Positions 1 through 6,639 of a DNA stretch of 11,981 nt are shown piece after piece. The translations under genes were made by a program, and so were the position numbers. The notes under the pieces were generated by a model. That model was given only the letters and a program-made list of their open reading frames with translations, made no database searches and was not told where the DNA came from. The first letter of the stretch is position 1. Each line of letters opens with the position of its first letter. Source of the stretch: Bacteroidetes bacterium UBA4416 (GTDB lineage: Bacteria; Bacteroidota; Bacteroidia; B-17B0; Aurantibacillaceae); the NCBI GenBank assembly GCA_002390745.1, contig DGQK01000022.1, positions 92,983-104,963 of the forward strand. The letters run 5' to 3'.

Positions 1-18
1 CTATTTTTGAGATGGCTT

Positions 19-378
19 CTAGTCTTTTTTCATGAAGTCTTTGAGCTCACGCAAAGCCTTCTCAATATTTTTCTTCTGCTCTTTGAGCTCGTCCATCGTG
101 TCGGCCTTAGCCAGGGCAAGCTGCAGCTCGAGGTGCTCCAGTTTTCCTTTTACCTTATCGATGGTTTCCTGGTTGTCCGCTACAAAGGAATGGACTTCCG
201 ATTTAAACTGATGTACTTTGGCTTTGGCATCTTTTTTCAGTTCTTCCATTTTATCCGAAAGCTCCGCTTTTCCCAGCGCGCCTTGCAGTTGAAGCTCTTC
301 CAGTTTTGTTGCTGCGTTCCTCAGAAAGGATGCTACTTTATCTCCAAAATGTTCCATAGGATTTGGGTTTGTGTTCAT
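19..378 (-). CDS. Coiled-coil protein with an internal repeat, function unknown
   Basis: I do not recognise a family. The product is 119 residues from the ATG at 378, very rich in Lys, Glu, Leu and Ala, without signal peptide or membrane segment, and almost entirely predicted helix or coiled coil. It carries two related segments, residues 25-49 (KLEELQLQGALGKAELSDK...) and 79-103 (KLEHLELQLALAKADTMDE...), offset by 54 residues, so it looks like an internal duplication. The frame stays open upstream to 441, but that extension (MLRSERF...) looks unlike the rest of the protein and I left it out. A second possible start is the ATG at 357 (MEHFGDK). A near-match to the -7 box (TACCTTTA, minus strand, 379-386) abuts the ATG at 378, and if it is used, translation would have to start at 357. 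It is separate from the TonB-receptor operon by about 225 bp. A cytoplasmic structural or stress role is possible but not shown. Confidence 0.7.
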   Translation of the reverse strand: MNTNPNPMEHFGDKVASFLRNAATKLEELQLQGALGKAELSDKMEELKKDAKAKVHQFKSEVHSFVADNQETIDKVKGKLEHLELQLALAKADTMDELKEQKKNIEKALRELKDFMKKD

Positions 379-452
379 TAAAGGTAAATAAAATTGTGAG
401 AAAAAAACATGGTCAGCCACAAACCTTTCGCTGCGCAGCATTTACAGGGACA

Positions 453-548
453 TCAATTTTCCAGCTCGCCTTTCAGCGGTTCAATGTTCTTTTTCAGCTT
501 TTTAGGCATGAATTGCCCGGGAATATTCATGTTTCTGTAGAATGTCAT
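453..548 (-). CDS. Possible small basic protein, 31 residues
   Basis: This short reading frame lies in the gap between the TonB receptor and the coiled-coil gene, on the same strand as both. It starts with ATG at 548 (MTFYRNMNIPGQF...), ends with ...LKGELEN and a TGA at 453-455, and has an in-frame TAG four codons before the start. Internal ATG codons at residues 7 and 14 are alternative starts. The middle is strongly basic (MPKKLKKN), the end acidic. There is no clear ribosome binding site, though these are often absent in Bacteroidota. I recognise no family. It may be a real small protein, a gene remnant or chance. Confidence 0.3.
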   Translation of the reverse strand: MTFYRNMNIPGQFMPKKLKKNIEPLKGELEN

Positions 549-603
549 GACGAGCTATTTTAAGCCTTAGATTAAGCCGTGAAATAAGTAGAAATCATTG
601 CCT

Positions 604-2670
604 CTAAAACCACAAATTAATTGCGGAAAAATAATTCCTGCCAGGTGCTGCATTGTAATAGCGGCCGCCGATGGCATTGAGGTCATTACCCAGGCTGTAA
701 GACTGATCCAGCAGGTTATCCACGCCGGCATTTATGTCAAGGGCAAAGCGTTTTTTGCTTTTGTATTTCCAGCCTGCTTTCGCCATCACCAGGTGGTACT
801 CCCGGGCATAGTCGCTGTTAGCATCGTTGAGAGGAATACGGCTGGTATAAGTATATTGAGAGAAGATATAAAAACCCGCAGGCAGGCCGATTGTCAGCCC
901 GCTTACTGTCATGTGCTGAGGCACACCGCTTAGCGCATTACCCGAAAAGTTGCCGAGTTCGTTGCTGTAATTGCGAAAGGTGTAGGAGTGAAAGGTATAG
1001 GCATTGCTGAAAATCAGGCTGCGGACAAGGCGATGGCTATCGGTTTTTAGGATTTGTAAATTAAGCTGCGATTCCGCCCCGGGCTGGTAGGTGCCTCCGG
1101 CATTGGTAAAATAATCCTGCCCGGCGGTGTTGATGCGTTTCACAATGGCCCTGTTAAGCTGGTAAAAGAAAACGGAAGCATCCCACCACAGGCGGCCGTT
1201 CCTGGTCCGAAGCCTGAAGCCGGTTTCGTAATTCCAGCCTTCTTCGGGTTGCAATCCTGTATTGAAGGTGTTGTCGGAAGGGCGGATTTCCTGCAAGGTA
1301 GGAGGGGAGTAACCGCGGGCTGCCATAGCCCTTAGCGATATATAAGGGTTAACGAGGAACGACACCGCCAGCCGCGGCATCAGTTGAGGCGTAAAGCGTT
1401 TATTCCTGAATTCGCTGCGTACAGGCTCCTGCCGGATAAAGGACAATTGATTGAAGTTATAACTCAGGGAACCTTCCACTATCCAGCGGTTATAAAAATC
1501 GACCGTGAGGCGCGTAAACACAAAACCCTGGGATACATTTAGCTCATCGGCTGCCTGGATGATATCTTTTGATCCCCTGGCGTTGCCATAATTGGTGATG
1601 TGCGAGCTTAGTTCCTGCGCTTCGGCGCCGATATTGTAAGTCATGCGGATTCCCGATGTTCCTTTGTTGACAAATTCGAGCCAGGTGCGCAGTCCGCCGT
1701 TACGTTCATCACGCAGCTCATAATTGGTAATGAATGGATTTTCGAATAAGGTACGGGAAGCAAAAATAGCAGTCACATGGCGCACACGTTTTGTAAAGCG
1801 GATCTCATGTTGCAGGCCTCCGAATAAAGTCCGGTTACGCACTCCGGCCAGCTGTTCTTCTGCGCCCGGTGTTGCGCTTGTAGCTGGGCGTGCAGCCCTG
1901 GGGTTGTTCTGGAATTGAGGAAGCGTGAGGCCCCCTGGTGTTTCGTAATTCAGATCGGCATAAAATAAAAACAAGCGCAACGAGCCTTTCGGAGAATAAC
2001 GCAGCTCATCCGTTAGTTGAAGGTATTTGCGATCCATGGCGCTATGACGACGGTAGCCATCCGATGTCTGCCAACCTTCCGTGATGGATAAGCTGCTGTT
2101 CCCGAAGTGTTGTTGCAGACTTACATGCTGCCTGAATAAACCATAGGATCCGACACCTCCGCCAATGTTCACATAAGAATTCCGGTTTTTGAAATCAACG
2201 GCGGAGAGTTTTACCACACCGCCGGAGTTGGCTCCGAACAGGCTGCCATCAGGGCCTTTCAACACTTCAATGGAAGAAAGCGCATGTAGGTCGATAAGAT
2301 TCAGGTAAGCATCGCCGCCGGCATTGGTCAGGGGGAAATCATCCAGGTAAATTTTTGTATTGCGAATGCCAAAAGGAGAGCGGATCACACTGCCGCGGAT
2401 GGAAAGCCGGTAACTGCCGGGAGAGCGCTCCTCCATGCGTACTCCGGGAACGGTATTGAGCACAGGCACCAGCGATTGCCCGTGTTGCTGTTGCATCTGC
2501 GCGCTATCAATCAGCGCTACCGAAGCAGGCAGCTTCAGTACAGGCCTTTCCTGCAAATACACACTGACGGTCACCTCTTCCAGCTTTACCGAATCGCTCT
2601 GCGAAACCAAAGGCCGTGTAAAGCAACAGAATACGAGTAAGGCGAGCGGGCATTTATTTCGGATTTTCAT
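604..2670 (-). CDS. TonB-dependent outer-membrane receptor, YncD/PqqU-like (possible PQQ importer)
   Basis: This is a 688-residue TonB-dependent transporter of the outer membrane, importing a ligand with energy from TonB-ExbBD. Residues 1-24 are a signal peptide. A TonB-box-like stretch (LEEVTVS, about 30-36) precedes the plug domain (about 46-157, with LSIRG at 89-93 and IEVLKGPDGSLFGANSGGVV), and the 22-strand barrel fills the rest and ends in Phe. It lacks the carboxypeptidase-like N-terminal domain of SusC-type receptors. Several points match what I remember of E. coli YncD/PqqU, the PQQ transporter: PGGLT (245-249) followed by an NPRAARP-type stretch, ARGYSPPTLQEI, FTNAGGTYQPGAE, and the C-terminal GRYY...PGRNY. 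This is from memory, not an alignment. The ATG lies inside the last codons of the PQQ-type dehydrogenase gene (17-bp overlap), which indicates coupled translation and supports PQQ as ligand. A siderophore or another small ligand remains possible. Receptor class is certain; the substrate is inferred. Confidence 0.93.
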   Translation of the reverse strand: MKIRNKCPLALLVFCCFTRPLVSQSDSVKLEEVTVSVYLQERPVLKLPASVALIDSAQMQQQHGQSLVPVLNTVPGVRMEERSPGSYRLSIRGSVIRSPFGIRNTKIYLDDFPLTNAGGDAYLNLIDLHALSSIEVLKGPDGSLFGANSGGVVKLSAVDFKNRNSYVNIGGGVGSYGLFRQHVSLQQHFGNSSLSITEGWQTSDGYRRHSAMDRKYLQLTDELRYSPKGSLRLFLFYADLNYETPGGLTLPQFQNNPRAARPATSATPGAEEQLAGVRNRTLFGGLQHEIRFTKRVRHVTAIFASRTLFENPFITNYELRDERNGGLRTWLEFVNKGTSGIRMTYNIGAEAQELSSHITNYGNARGSKDIIQAADELNVSQGFVFTRLTVDFYNRWIVEGSLSYNFNQLSFIRQEPVRSEFRNKRFTPQLMPRLAVSFLVNPYISLRAMAARGYSPPTLQEIRPSDNTFNTGLQPEEGWNYETGFRLRTRNGRLWWDASVFFYQLNRAIVKRINTAGQDYFTNAGGTYQPGAESQLNLQILKTDSHRLVRSLIFSNAYTFHSYTFRNYSNELGNFSGNALSGVPQHMTVSGLTIGLPAGFYIFSQYTYTSRIPLNDANSDYAREYHLVMAKAGWKYKSKKRFALDINAGVDNLLDQSYSLGNDLNAIGGRYYNAAPGRNYFSAINLWF

Positions 2671-3943
2671 AGCTTACCATCCAAAGGCTGTCGCCCGCAT
2701 CATCAGCCACCAGTAAAGCGCCGTCATTCAATACGGTAACACCTACGGGCCTTCCATGTACTTCATTTTTCTCCGGGTTGATCATAAAGCCCGTCAGGAA
2801 ATCTTCATAAGGCTGTGGCTTGCCATCTTTAAAAGGAACGAATACCACTTTGTAGCCGGTAGGGTTGGAGCTGTTCCATGAGCCGTGCTGTCCGATGAAA
2901 GCGCCATTCCGGTATTTTGCAGGGAAAACTGATTTGTCATAAAAGCTCAGTCCTAAGGATGCCGTGTGGTTGCCAAGGGCCAGATCCGGAACGATGGCTT
3001 TATCCACCAGGTCGAGGCGCTGATCTTTGTCCTTGATTCTCGGGTCGATGTTCTTTCCGTAATAAGAATAAGGCCAGCCGTAAAATCCGCCACGCCTCAC
3101 GCTTGTCATGTAATCCGGCACCAGGTTATCGCCCAGCTCATCGCGTTCGTTTACGGCAGTCCATAGCATATTGGTACCAGGCTGCCATGCCATGCCTACC
3201 GGGTTGCGCAGCCCGCTGGCATATAGTTGTTCTCCCGATCCATCGGGATTGATCTCGATGATGCAGGCGCGCCTGACTTCCTTGTCTATCCCGTCTTCCC
3301 CGGCATTGCTGGCCGAACCTACGGATACATACAGCTTAGTGCCCTCTTTGTTGGCAATGATGTTTCGTGTCCAGTGGCGGCCGTCAGCGGGAAGATCGAG
3401 AATCTTTTCGCCCGGCGCGTTGATATGTGTTTCCCCTTCCTTGTAAGGAAATTTCCATACAGCATCTGTGCAGGCTACGTAAAGATGCTTGTGTACCATT
3501 ACCATCCCGAAGGGCATATTGAGGCCTTCCAGAAATACTTCCTGCACTTCGGCGTTACCGTCATGGTCTTTATCACGCAACAAGGTAATGCGGTTCATAT
3601 TCTCTTCGCGGCTGTCGGCTTTTAATTTTCCGGCAACCGCCACCACAGCTTTCGTTAAACCTTTGAATTCCTTTTTTACTTCCGCCACCAGGATATCGCC
3701 ATTCGGAAGCTGGTATGTCCAGCGTGGACTTTTCAGGTTGTTTCCAAACTTAGTTACCTTGAATCCTTTGGGTGCCAGCGGTGTGGAATTGTTTTCCCAG
3801 CCTACAACCTTGCTCAGGTTCATGACGGATTTGGTCTCATAAGGGAGAGGTAAGCTTGTTGCTGTCGGGCTGCTTGTTTGGGCCATGCTCTCGAGTGTAA
3901 GAAAGGCAGCAGCGAAAAACGGTAGAGTAGGATTTACTTTCAT
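2654..3943 (-). CDS. Periplasmic PQQ-dependent sugar dehydrogenase, sorbosone dehydrogenase family
   Basis: The 429-residue product belongs to the soluble beta-propeller family of PQQ-dependent glucose/L-sorbosone dehydrogenases, which oxidise sugar aldehydes or aldoses in the periplasm and pass electrons to a carrier. A signal peptide covers about residues 1-22 (...LESMAQ). Family hallmarks are DGRHWTRN (His190, probable equivalent of the catalytic base), LYVSVGSASN, ASGLRNPVGMAWQ (Arg246-Asn247, the pair that contacts PQQ in soluble glucose dehydrogenase), GGFYGWP, IGQHGSWN and GRPVGVTV near the C-terminus. There is no cytochrome c domain, so the electron acceptor must be separate. Length is normal for the family. 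It lies 47 bp after the barrel/anti-sigma-like gene and overlaps the receptor gene downstream. I know no PQQ synthesis gene in the window, so the cofactor may be imported. Exact sugar substrate is unknown, and some members of this fold may not use PQQ. Confidence 0.88.
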   Translation of the reverse strand: MKVNPTLPFFAAAFLTLESMAQTSSPTATSLPLPYETKSVMNLSKVVGWENNSTPLAPKGFKVTKFGNNLKSPRWTYQLPNGDILVAEVKKEFKGLTKAVVAVAGKLKADSREENMNRITLLRDKDHDGNAEVQEVFLEGLNMPFGMVMVHKHLYVACTDAVWKFPYKEGETHINAPGEKILDLPADGRHWTRNIIANKEGTKLYVSVGSASNAGEDGIDKEVRRACIIEINPDGSGEQLYASGLRNPVGMAWQPGTNMLWTAVNERDELGDNLVPDYMTSVRRGGFYGWPYSYYGKNIDPRIKDKDQRLDLVDKAIVPDLALGNHTASLGLSFYDKSVFPAKYRNGAFIGQHGSWNSSNPTGYKVVFVPFKDGKPQPYEDFLTGFMINPEKNEVHGRPVGVTVLNDGALLVADDAGDSLWMVSYENPK

Positions 3944-3990
3944 AGCGAATGTTTATGGACAATCGCTAAAGTTTGATGCCAGTTTCCGGG

Positions 3991-5457
3991 TTATGTCCCC
4001 GGAATTTTAAATAACCTGAACAGCAGCAGGCATTCGATATCAACACCATAGGGCTTTTGCCGGATCACATACGTTTTATTAAAGACAGATGTAGGAGAGT
4101 AAAAGAAGCCTGGGCTGATGTGAAGCTGGAGCCTCCTGTTGGCGTTGAAGATCACGCCTGCCTTTACTTTTGCAGTCAATAACCAGGAAGACAGGTTTTC
4201 CGGCCCGGTGAAAGTCGAACCATAATTATTGGCTGAGTTGACATAGACATAGCCTGATTTGACCGACCGATTGCCATACAAGCCAAGCCCTAACTTGAAA
4301 CCCATGGCTTTACCCGTTTGAAAAAGGCGATTGGCTTCGAGTGAATAATACAAATAGCGGAAGTTGTTTTTATGAGGTATAGATAAATCGGCGCCGGAAT
4401 GATAGGCAGTGGAAGGGTTTACCGTAGGTGTTATGGTTGTCGGGCTCAGGGCATAGAGTTTTTCCTTTTCGCGGAACGACTGCATTCCGAAGCCGGCGAG
4501 GATTTCGTATTTACCGTTGATCTGTACACCCGCTTTCACCCCGAATGGAAGGCTGAAATTAAAATTGCGCTGCTGCCTTTTAGTGTGCAGGTAGAAATCA
4601 GAGAAATCGATTTCAGTGGTATTGTAGCGGCCATCCCTGTTGGGGTTTTTTGAAAAGGCAAAGCCGTTAAGCTGAGGACTGGCCTGGGCACCCAGGTAAA
4701 ATGAATAGCTGTGTTTCTTTTCCGGAGCGATGAAACGTGCAGGATAAGAACTCTCGTAGAGAGAAGCGCATATGTCCTGCCGGTTGGAATCCTTTGGCAG
4801 CGGGATGTAAATGACATTCATATACATTACTTCAGAAGCCGGTGGTGCAGATGCCGCATAGTCGCTGGCAAACGGGCTTTGGGTGCCGGCAGAAGAAAGA
4901 GAAGAAGAAGCCGGAACGGAAGTCTGTTCCTGATACAGGCCGGTATCGGTGGCGGCAGCCGCACCATATTGCTTATCTCCCTGTACAGGCGGTTTCTTTG
5001 ACGGGAAATGTTGTACAGCAGAAGAGGAGATTACTTCAGATATATCGGACTGTGCGTGGTACGAGCCTGCTGGCCCTGCCTGCCTTTCGGGAGTCGTTGT
5101 TTCAGGAGATCCTGCCTTCACGGCAGAGGATAGCAGTAACCGGTCTGTGCTTTCGCCGGAAACTGTGCCTATAGCATGTGTAAGGGTATCGGCTTCGTGT
5201 TTTGCCCGGGTTAGCGCCCCGGCATTGGTATGATGGGCAGCAGAAGTGCTCTCCCTATCATAGAATTTGAAAAGCAAAGGGAGCGCTATTCCCGAAAGCG
5301 CAATCAGGCCCGTCCAGAAGAAGATGATAAAAAAGCGACGCCTTTTTTTCCTGGTCATCTTTTCCAGGATAGCATCAAAAGAGCCGTCATCGGGAATTTC
5401 TTCGAAATCCCGGAGTGCGTTTCTTAATTGCTCATCTGTGTCGAATTGGTTTTCCAT
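3991..5457 (-). CDS. Envelope-spanning anti-sigma-like protein: cytoplasmic N-terminus, one TM, disordered linker, C-terminal barrel
   Basis: This 488-residue protein follows the ECF sigma gene by 11 bp. Residues 1-40 are an acidic then basic cytoplasmic segment (DEQLRNALRDFEEIPDDGSFDAILEKM, then RKKRRR), a typical position for sigma contact. Residues 42-65 form one hydrophobic helix. Residues about 67-235 are rich in Ser, Ala, Thr, Pro and Gly and look disordered. Residues about 250-488 show alternating beta strands of the Bacteroidota outer-membrane barrel type (SYSFYLGAQASPQL, FSLPFGVKAGVQ, LYYSLEANRLF, ...CLLLFRLF). There is no N-terminal signal peptide, and the single Cys before the barrel is Cys230. 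The layout matches the dual membrane-spanning anti-sigma factors (Dma) described in Bacteroides thetaiotaomicron: inner-membrane anchor, linker across the periplasm, barrel in the outer membrane. No ZAS-type zinc motif is visible. That it inhibits the neighbouring sigma factor is inferred from position and architecture. The gene precedes the PQQ enzyme and receptor genes. Confidence 0.82.
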   Translation of the reverse strand: MENQFDTDEQLRNALRDFEEIPDDGSFDAILEKMTRKKRRRFFIIFFWTGLIALSGIALPLLFKFYDRESTSAAHHTNAGALTRAKHEADTLTHAIGTVSGESTDRLLLSSAVKAGSPETTTPERQAGPAGSYHAQSDISEVISSSAVQHFPSKKPPVQGDKQYGAAAATDTGLYQEQTSVPASSSLSSAGTQSPFASDYAASAPPASEVMYMNVIYIPLPKDSNRQDICASLYESSYPARFIAPEKKHSYSFYLGAQASPQLNGFAFSKNPNRDGRYNTTEIDFSDFYLHTKRQQRNFNFSLPFGVKAGVQINGKYEILAGFGMQSFREKEKLYALSPTTITPTVNPSTAYHSGADLSIPHKNNFRYLYYSLEANRLFQTGKAMGFKLGLGLYGNRSVKSGYVYVNSANNYGSTFTGPENLSSWLLTAKVKAGVIFNANRRLQLHISPGFFYSPTSVFNKTYVIRQKPYGVDIECLLLFRLFKIPGT

Positions 5458-5468
5458 GTTCTTTGGCT

Positions 5469-6017
5469 CTATAAATGTTTTACCATTGGCTCTGTTTTTT
5501 CTTTAATGAGTTTCATCAATGCCTGCCTTGCTCTTGTATATTGCGAACGGCTTGTACTTTCGGTAATAGCTAATTTCTCCGCAATTTCCTTATGAGAAAA
5601 TTCCTCGACCAGGAAAAGGTTGATAATGGTGCGGTAACCTACAGGCAACGCTTTCATGCAGTCCATAATATCCGCACTGCTTAAGGTAACCGGCTCTTCT
5701 TCCGGAATGCCGATATCCTCCATGTCCTCTGTGTGCCGCTCGAAAGAAAGTTTATTTCTGGCCTTTAAGGCCGTTAAGGCTGTATTCACAGCGATACGCC
5801 TGGCCCATCCCTCAAAGCTGCCATTGCCCTTAAAGGAAGTTATATTGGTGAAAATTTTGACGAAAGAATCCTGCATGGCATCTTCCGCTTCTTCCCGGTC
5901 CTGAAGGTAACGGATGCACAAGCCCAGCAGCTTAGGGGCAAGCAGCTTATAAAGACCGGCCTGAGCAGCCCGGTCTTTTTTTATGCATCCTTCCAGTATC
6001 GTTTCTAAATCCGTCAA
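5469..6017 (-). CDS. ECF-family RNA polymerase sigma factor with a TTG start
   Basis: The 182-residue product is a group-IV (extracytoplasmic function) sigma factor directing RNA polymerase to stress or envelope promoters. Region 2 spans about residues 21-88 (LYKLLAPKLLGLCIRYLQDREEAEDAMQDSF, FEGWARRIAVNTAL). Region 4 spans about 115-171, with the helix-turn-helix at HKEIAEKLAITESTSRSQYTRARQAL. Regions 1 and 3 are absent, as expected. The start is TTG at 6017: an in-frame TGA lies four codons upstream, no ATG lies between, and the N-terminus MTDLETILEGCIKKDRAAQ fits the family. A GAGG sequence sits about 10 bases before the TTG. A rare start codon suggests low expression. A 9-bp hairpin lies in codons 12-23. 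The gene is 34 bp after a small exported protein gene and 11 bp before its probable anti-sigma partner. Confidence 0.95.
   Translation of the reverse strand: MTDLETILEGCIKKDRAAQAGLYKLLAPKLLGLCIRYLQDREEAEDAMQDSFVKIFTNITSFKGNGSFEGWARRIAVNTALTALKARNKLSFERHTEDMEDIGIPEEEPVTLSSADIMDCMKALPVGYRTIINLFLVEEFSHKEIAEKLAITESTSRSQYTRARQALMKLIKEKTEPMVKHL
5951..5982 (+). other. Terminator-like hairpin inside the sigma-factor gene
   Basis: Positions 5951-5959 (AAAGACCGG) pair perfectly with 5970-5978 (CCGGTCTTT) around a 10-base loop, and a run of seven T ends at 5982 on the plus strand. Read on the plus strand (antisense to the gene) this has the form of a Rho-independent terminator. On the sense strand it is a strong stem early in the coding region, preceded by seven A in a row and followed only by TTTATAA. 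The bases encode KKDRAAQAGLYK, a typical sigma N-terminus, so the hairpin may be a coding by-product. Confidence 0.5.
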
Positions 6018-6051
6018 ATGGTGTTCGCCTCAGATCTTAAAATTAATCAAT

Positions 6052-6627
6052 TCAATTTATGATAATGCCATCGTAGCTCCTGTAAATCTGTTTGGTCCTG
6101 GCATCTATAATGACCACAGGATACTTGTCCTTTCCTTCAATTTTCCAGGCAAGCACGTAATTGTTGGGGTGATAAGCCCCATATAAACCGGTATTAAAGA
6201 TTCCGAGGCTGTAAAAAATACAGGTGTGGTCAAAGTTCATCACGTGTTTTGCCGCTTGGATGGCATCGGTATAAGAAATGCCGGGATCAGTGGAAAGAGC
6301 CAAGTCATAGGCAGGAAGCGTATCCGGGTAGATGATCTGGTTGCTTGGTTTGCCTTTGGTAACAATATACTGATCATTTAGCACAGGAAGGCCTTTGCAG
6401 AAGACATTGCATTTCATTGTCCAGGAATACTGGTCGCTGCTGTAGGCATAAGGGCGCAGGTACCCATACTGGGCAAGAAGTGTTTTGAATTCAGGAACCT
6501 CGATCACGTTAAGATCCAGAGGGTATTCCTGCACATTCTTTTTCTGGTAGTCTTTACAGGATTCGACGCCTTTCCTGCAATTGGCACATAAGGCGGCGAG
6601 TATCAAAAAAGCGAGTAGGTGTTTCAT
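6052..6627 (-). CDS. Exported Cys-rich small protein, possible lipoprotein with PepSY-like C-terminus
   Basis: The 191-residue product is exported: residues 1-16 form a signal peptide (MKHLLAFLILAALCAN) followed by Cys17-Arg-Lys-Gly. Cys17 could be the lipidated residue, but Asn at -1 is not a standard lipobox residue, so lipoprotein status is uncertain. Further Cys residues (24, 72, 76 and 146 approximately) could form disulfides in the periplasm. The segment with ISYTDAIQAAKHVM and the C-terminal YVLAWKIEGKDKYPVVIIDARTKQIY resemble the helix plus beta hairpin of PepSY domains, where a line such as 'vyIDAkTGev' is typical. This is a weak resemblance by eye. It lies 12 bp after the barrel gene and 34 bp before the sigma gene, with no terminator on either side. 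I assign no function. Confidence 0.8.
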   Translation of the reverse strand: MKHLLAFLILAALCANCRKGVESCKDYQKKNVQEYPLDLNVIEVPEFKTLLAQYGYLRPYAYSSDQYSWTMKCNVFCKGLPVLNDQYIVTKGKPSNQIIYPDTLPAYDLALSTDPGISYTDAIQAAKHVMNFDHTCIFYSLGIFNTGLYGAYHPNNYVLAWKIEGKDKYPVVIIDARTKQIYRSYDGIIIN

Positions 6628-6639
6628 AACCGGATGTTT

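Noticed and set aside
430..439. Palindrome GCTGCGCAGC as a possible terminator stem
   Set aside because: No T-run follows on either strand.
379..441. N-terminal extension of the coiled-coil gene
   Set aside because: Its residues are unlike the rest of the protein and it covers the probable promoter region.
560..578. Direct repeat TTAAGCC at 12-bp spacing after the receptor gene
   Set aside because: Only seven bases, AT-rich, no promoter nearby; probably chance.
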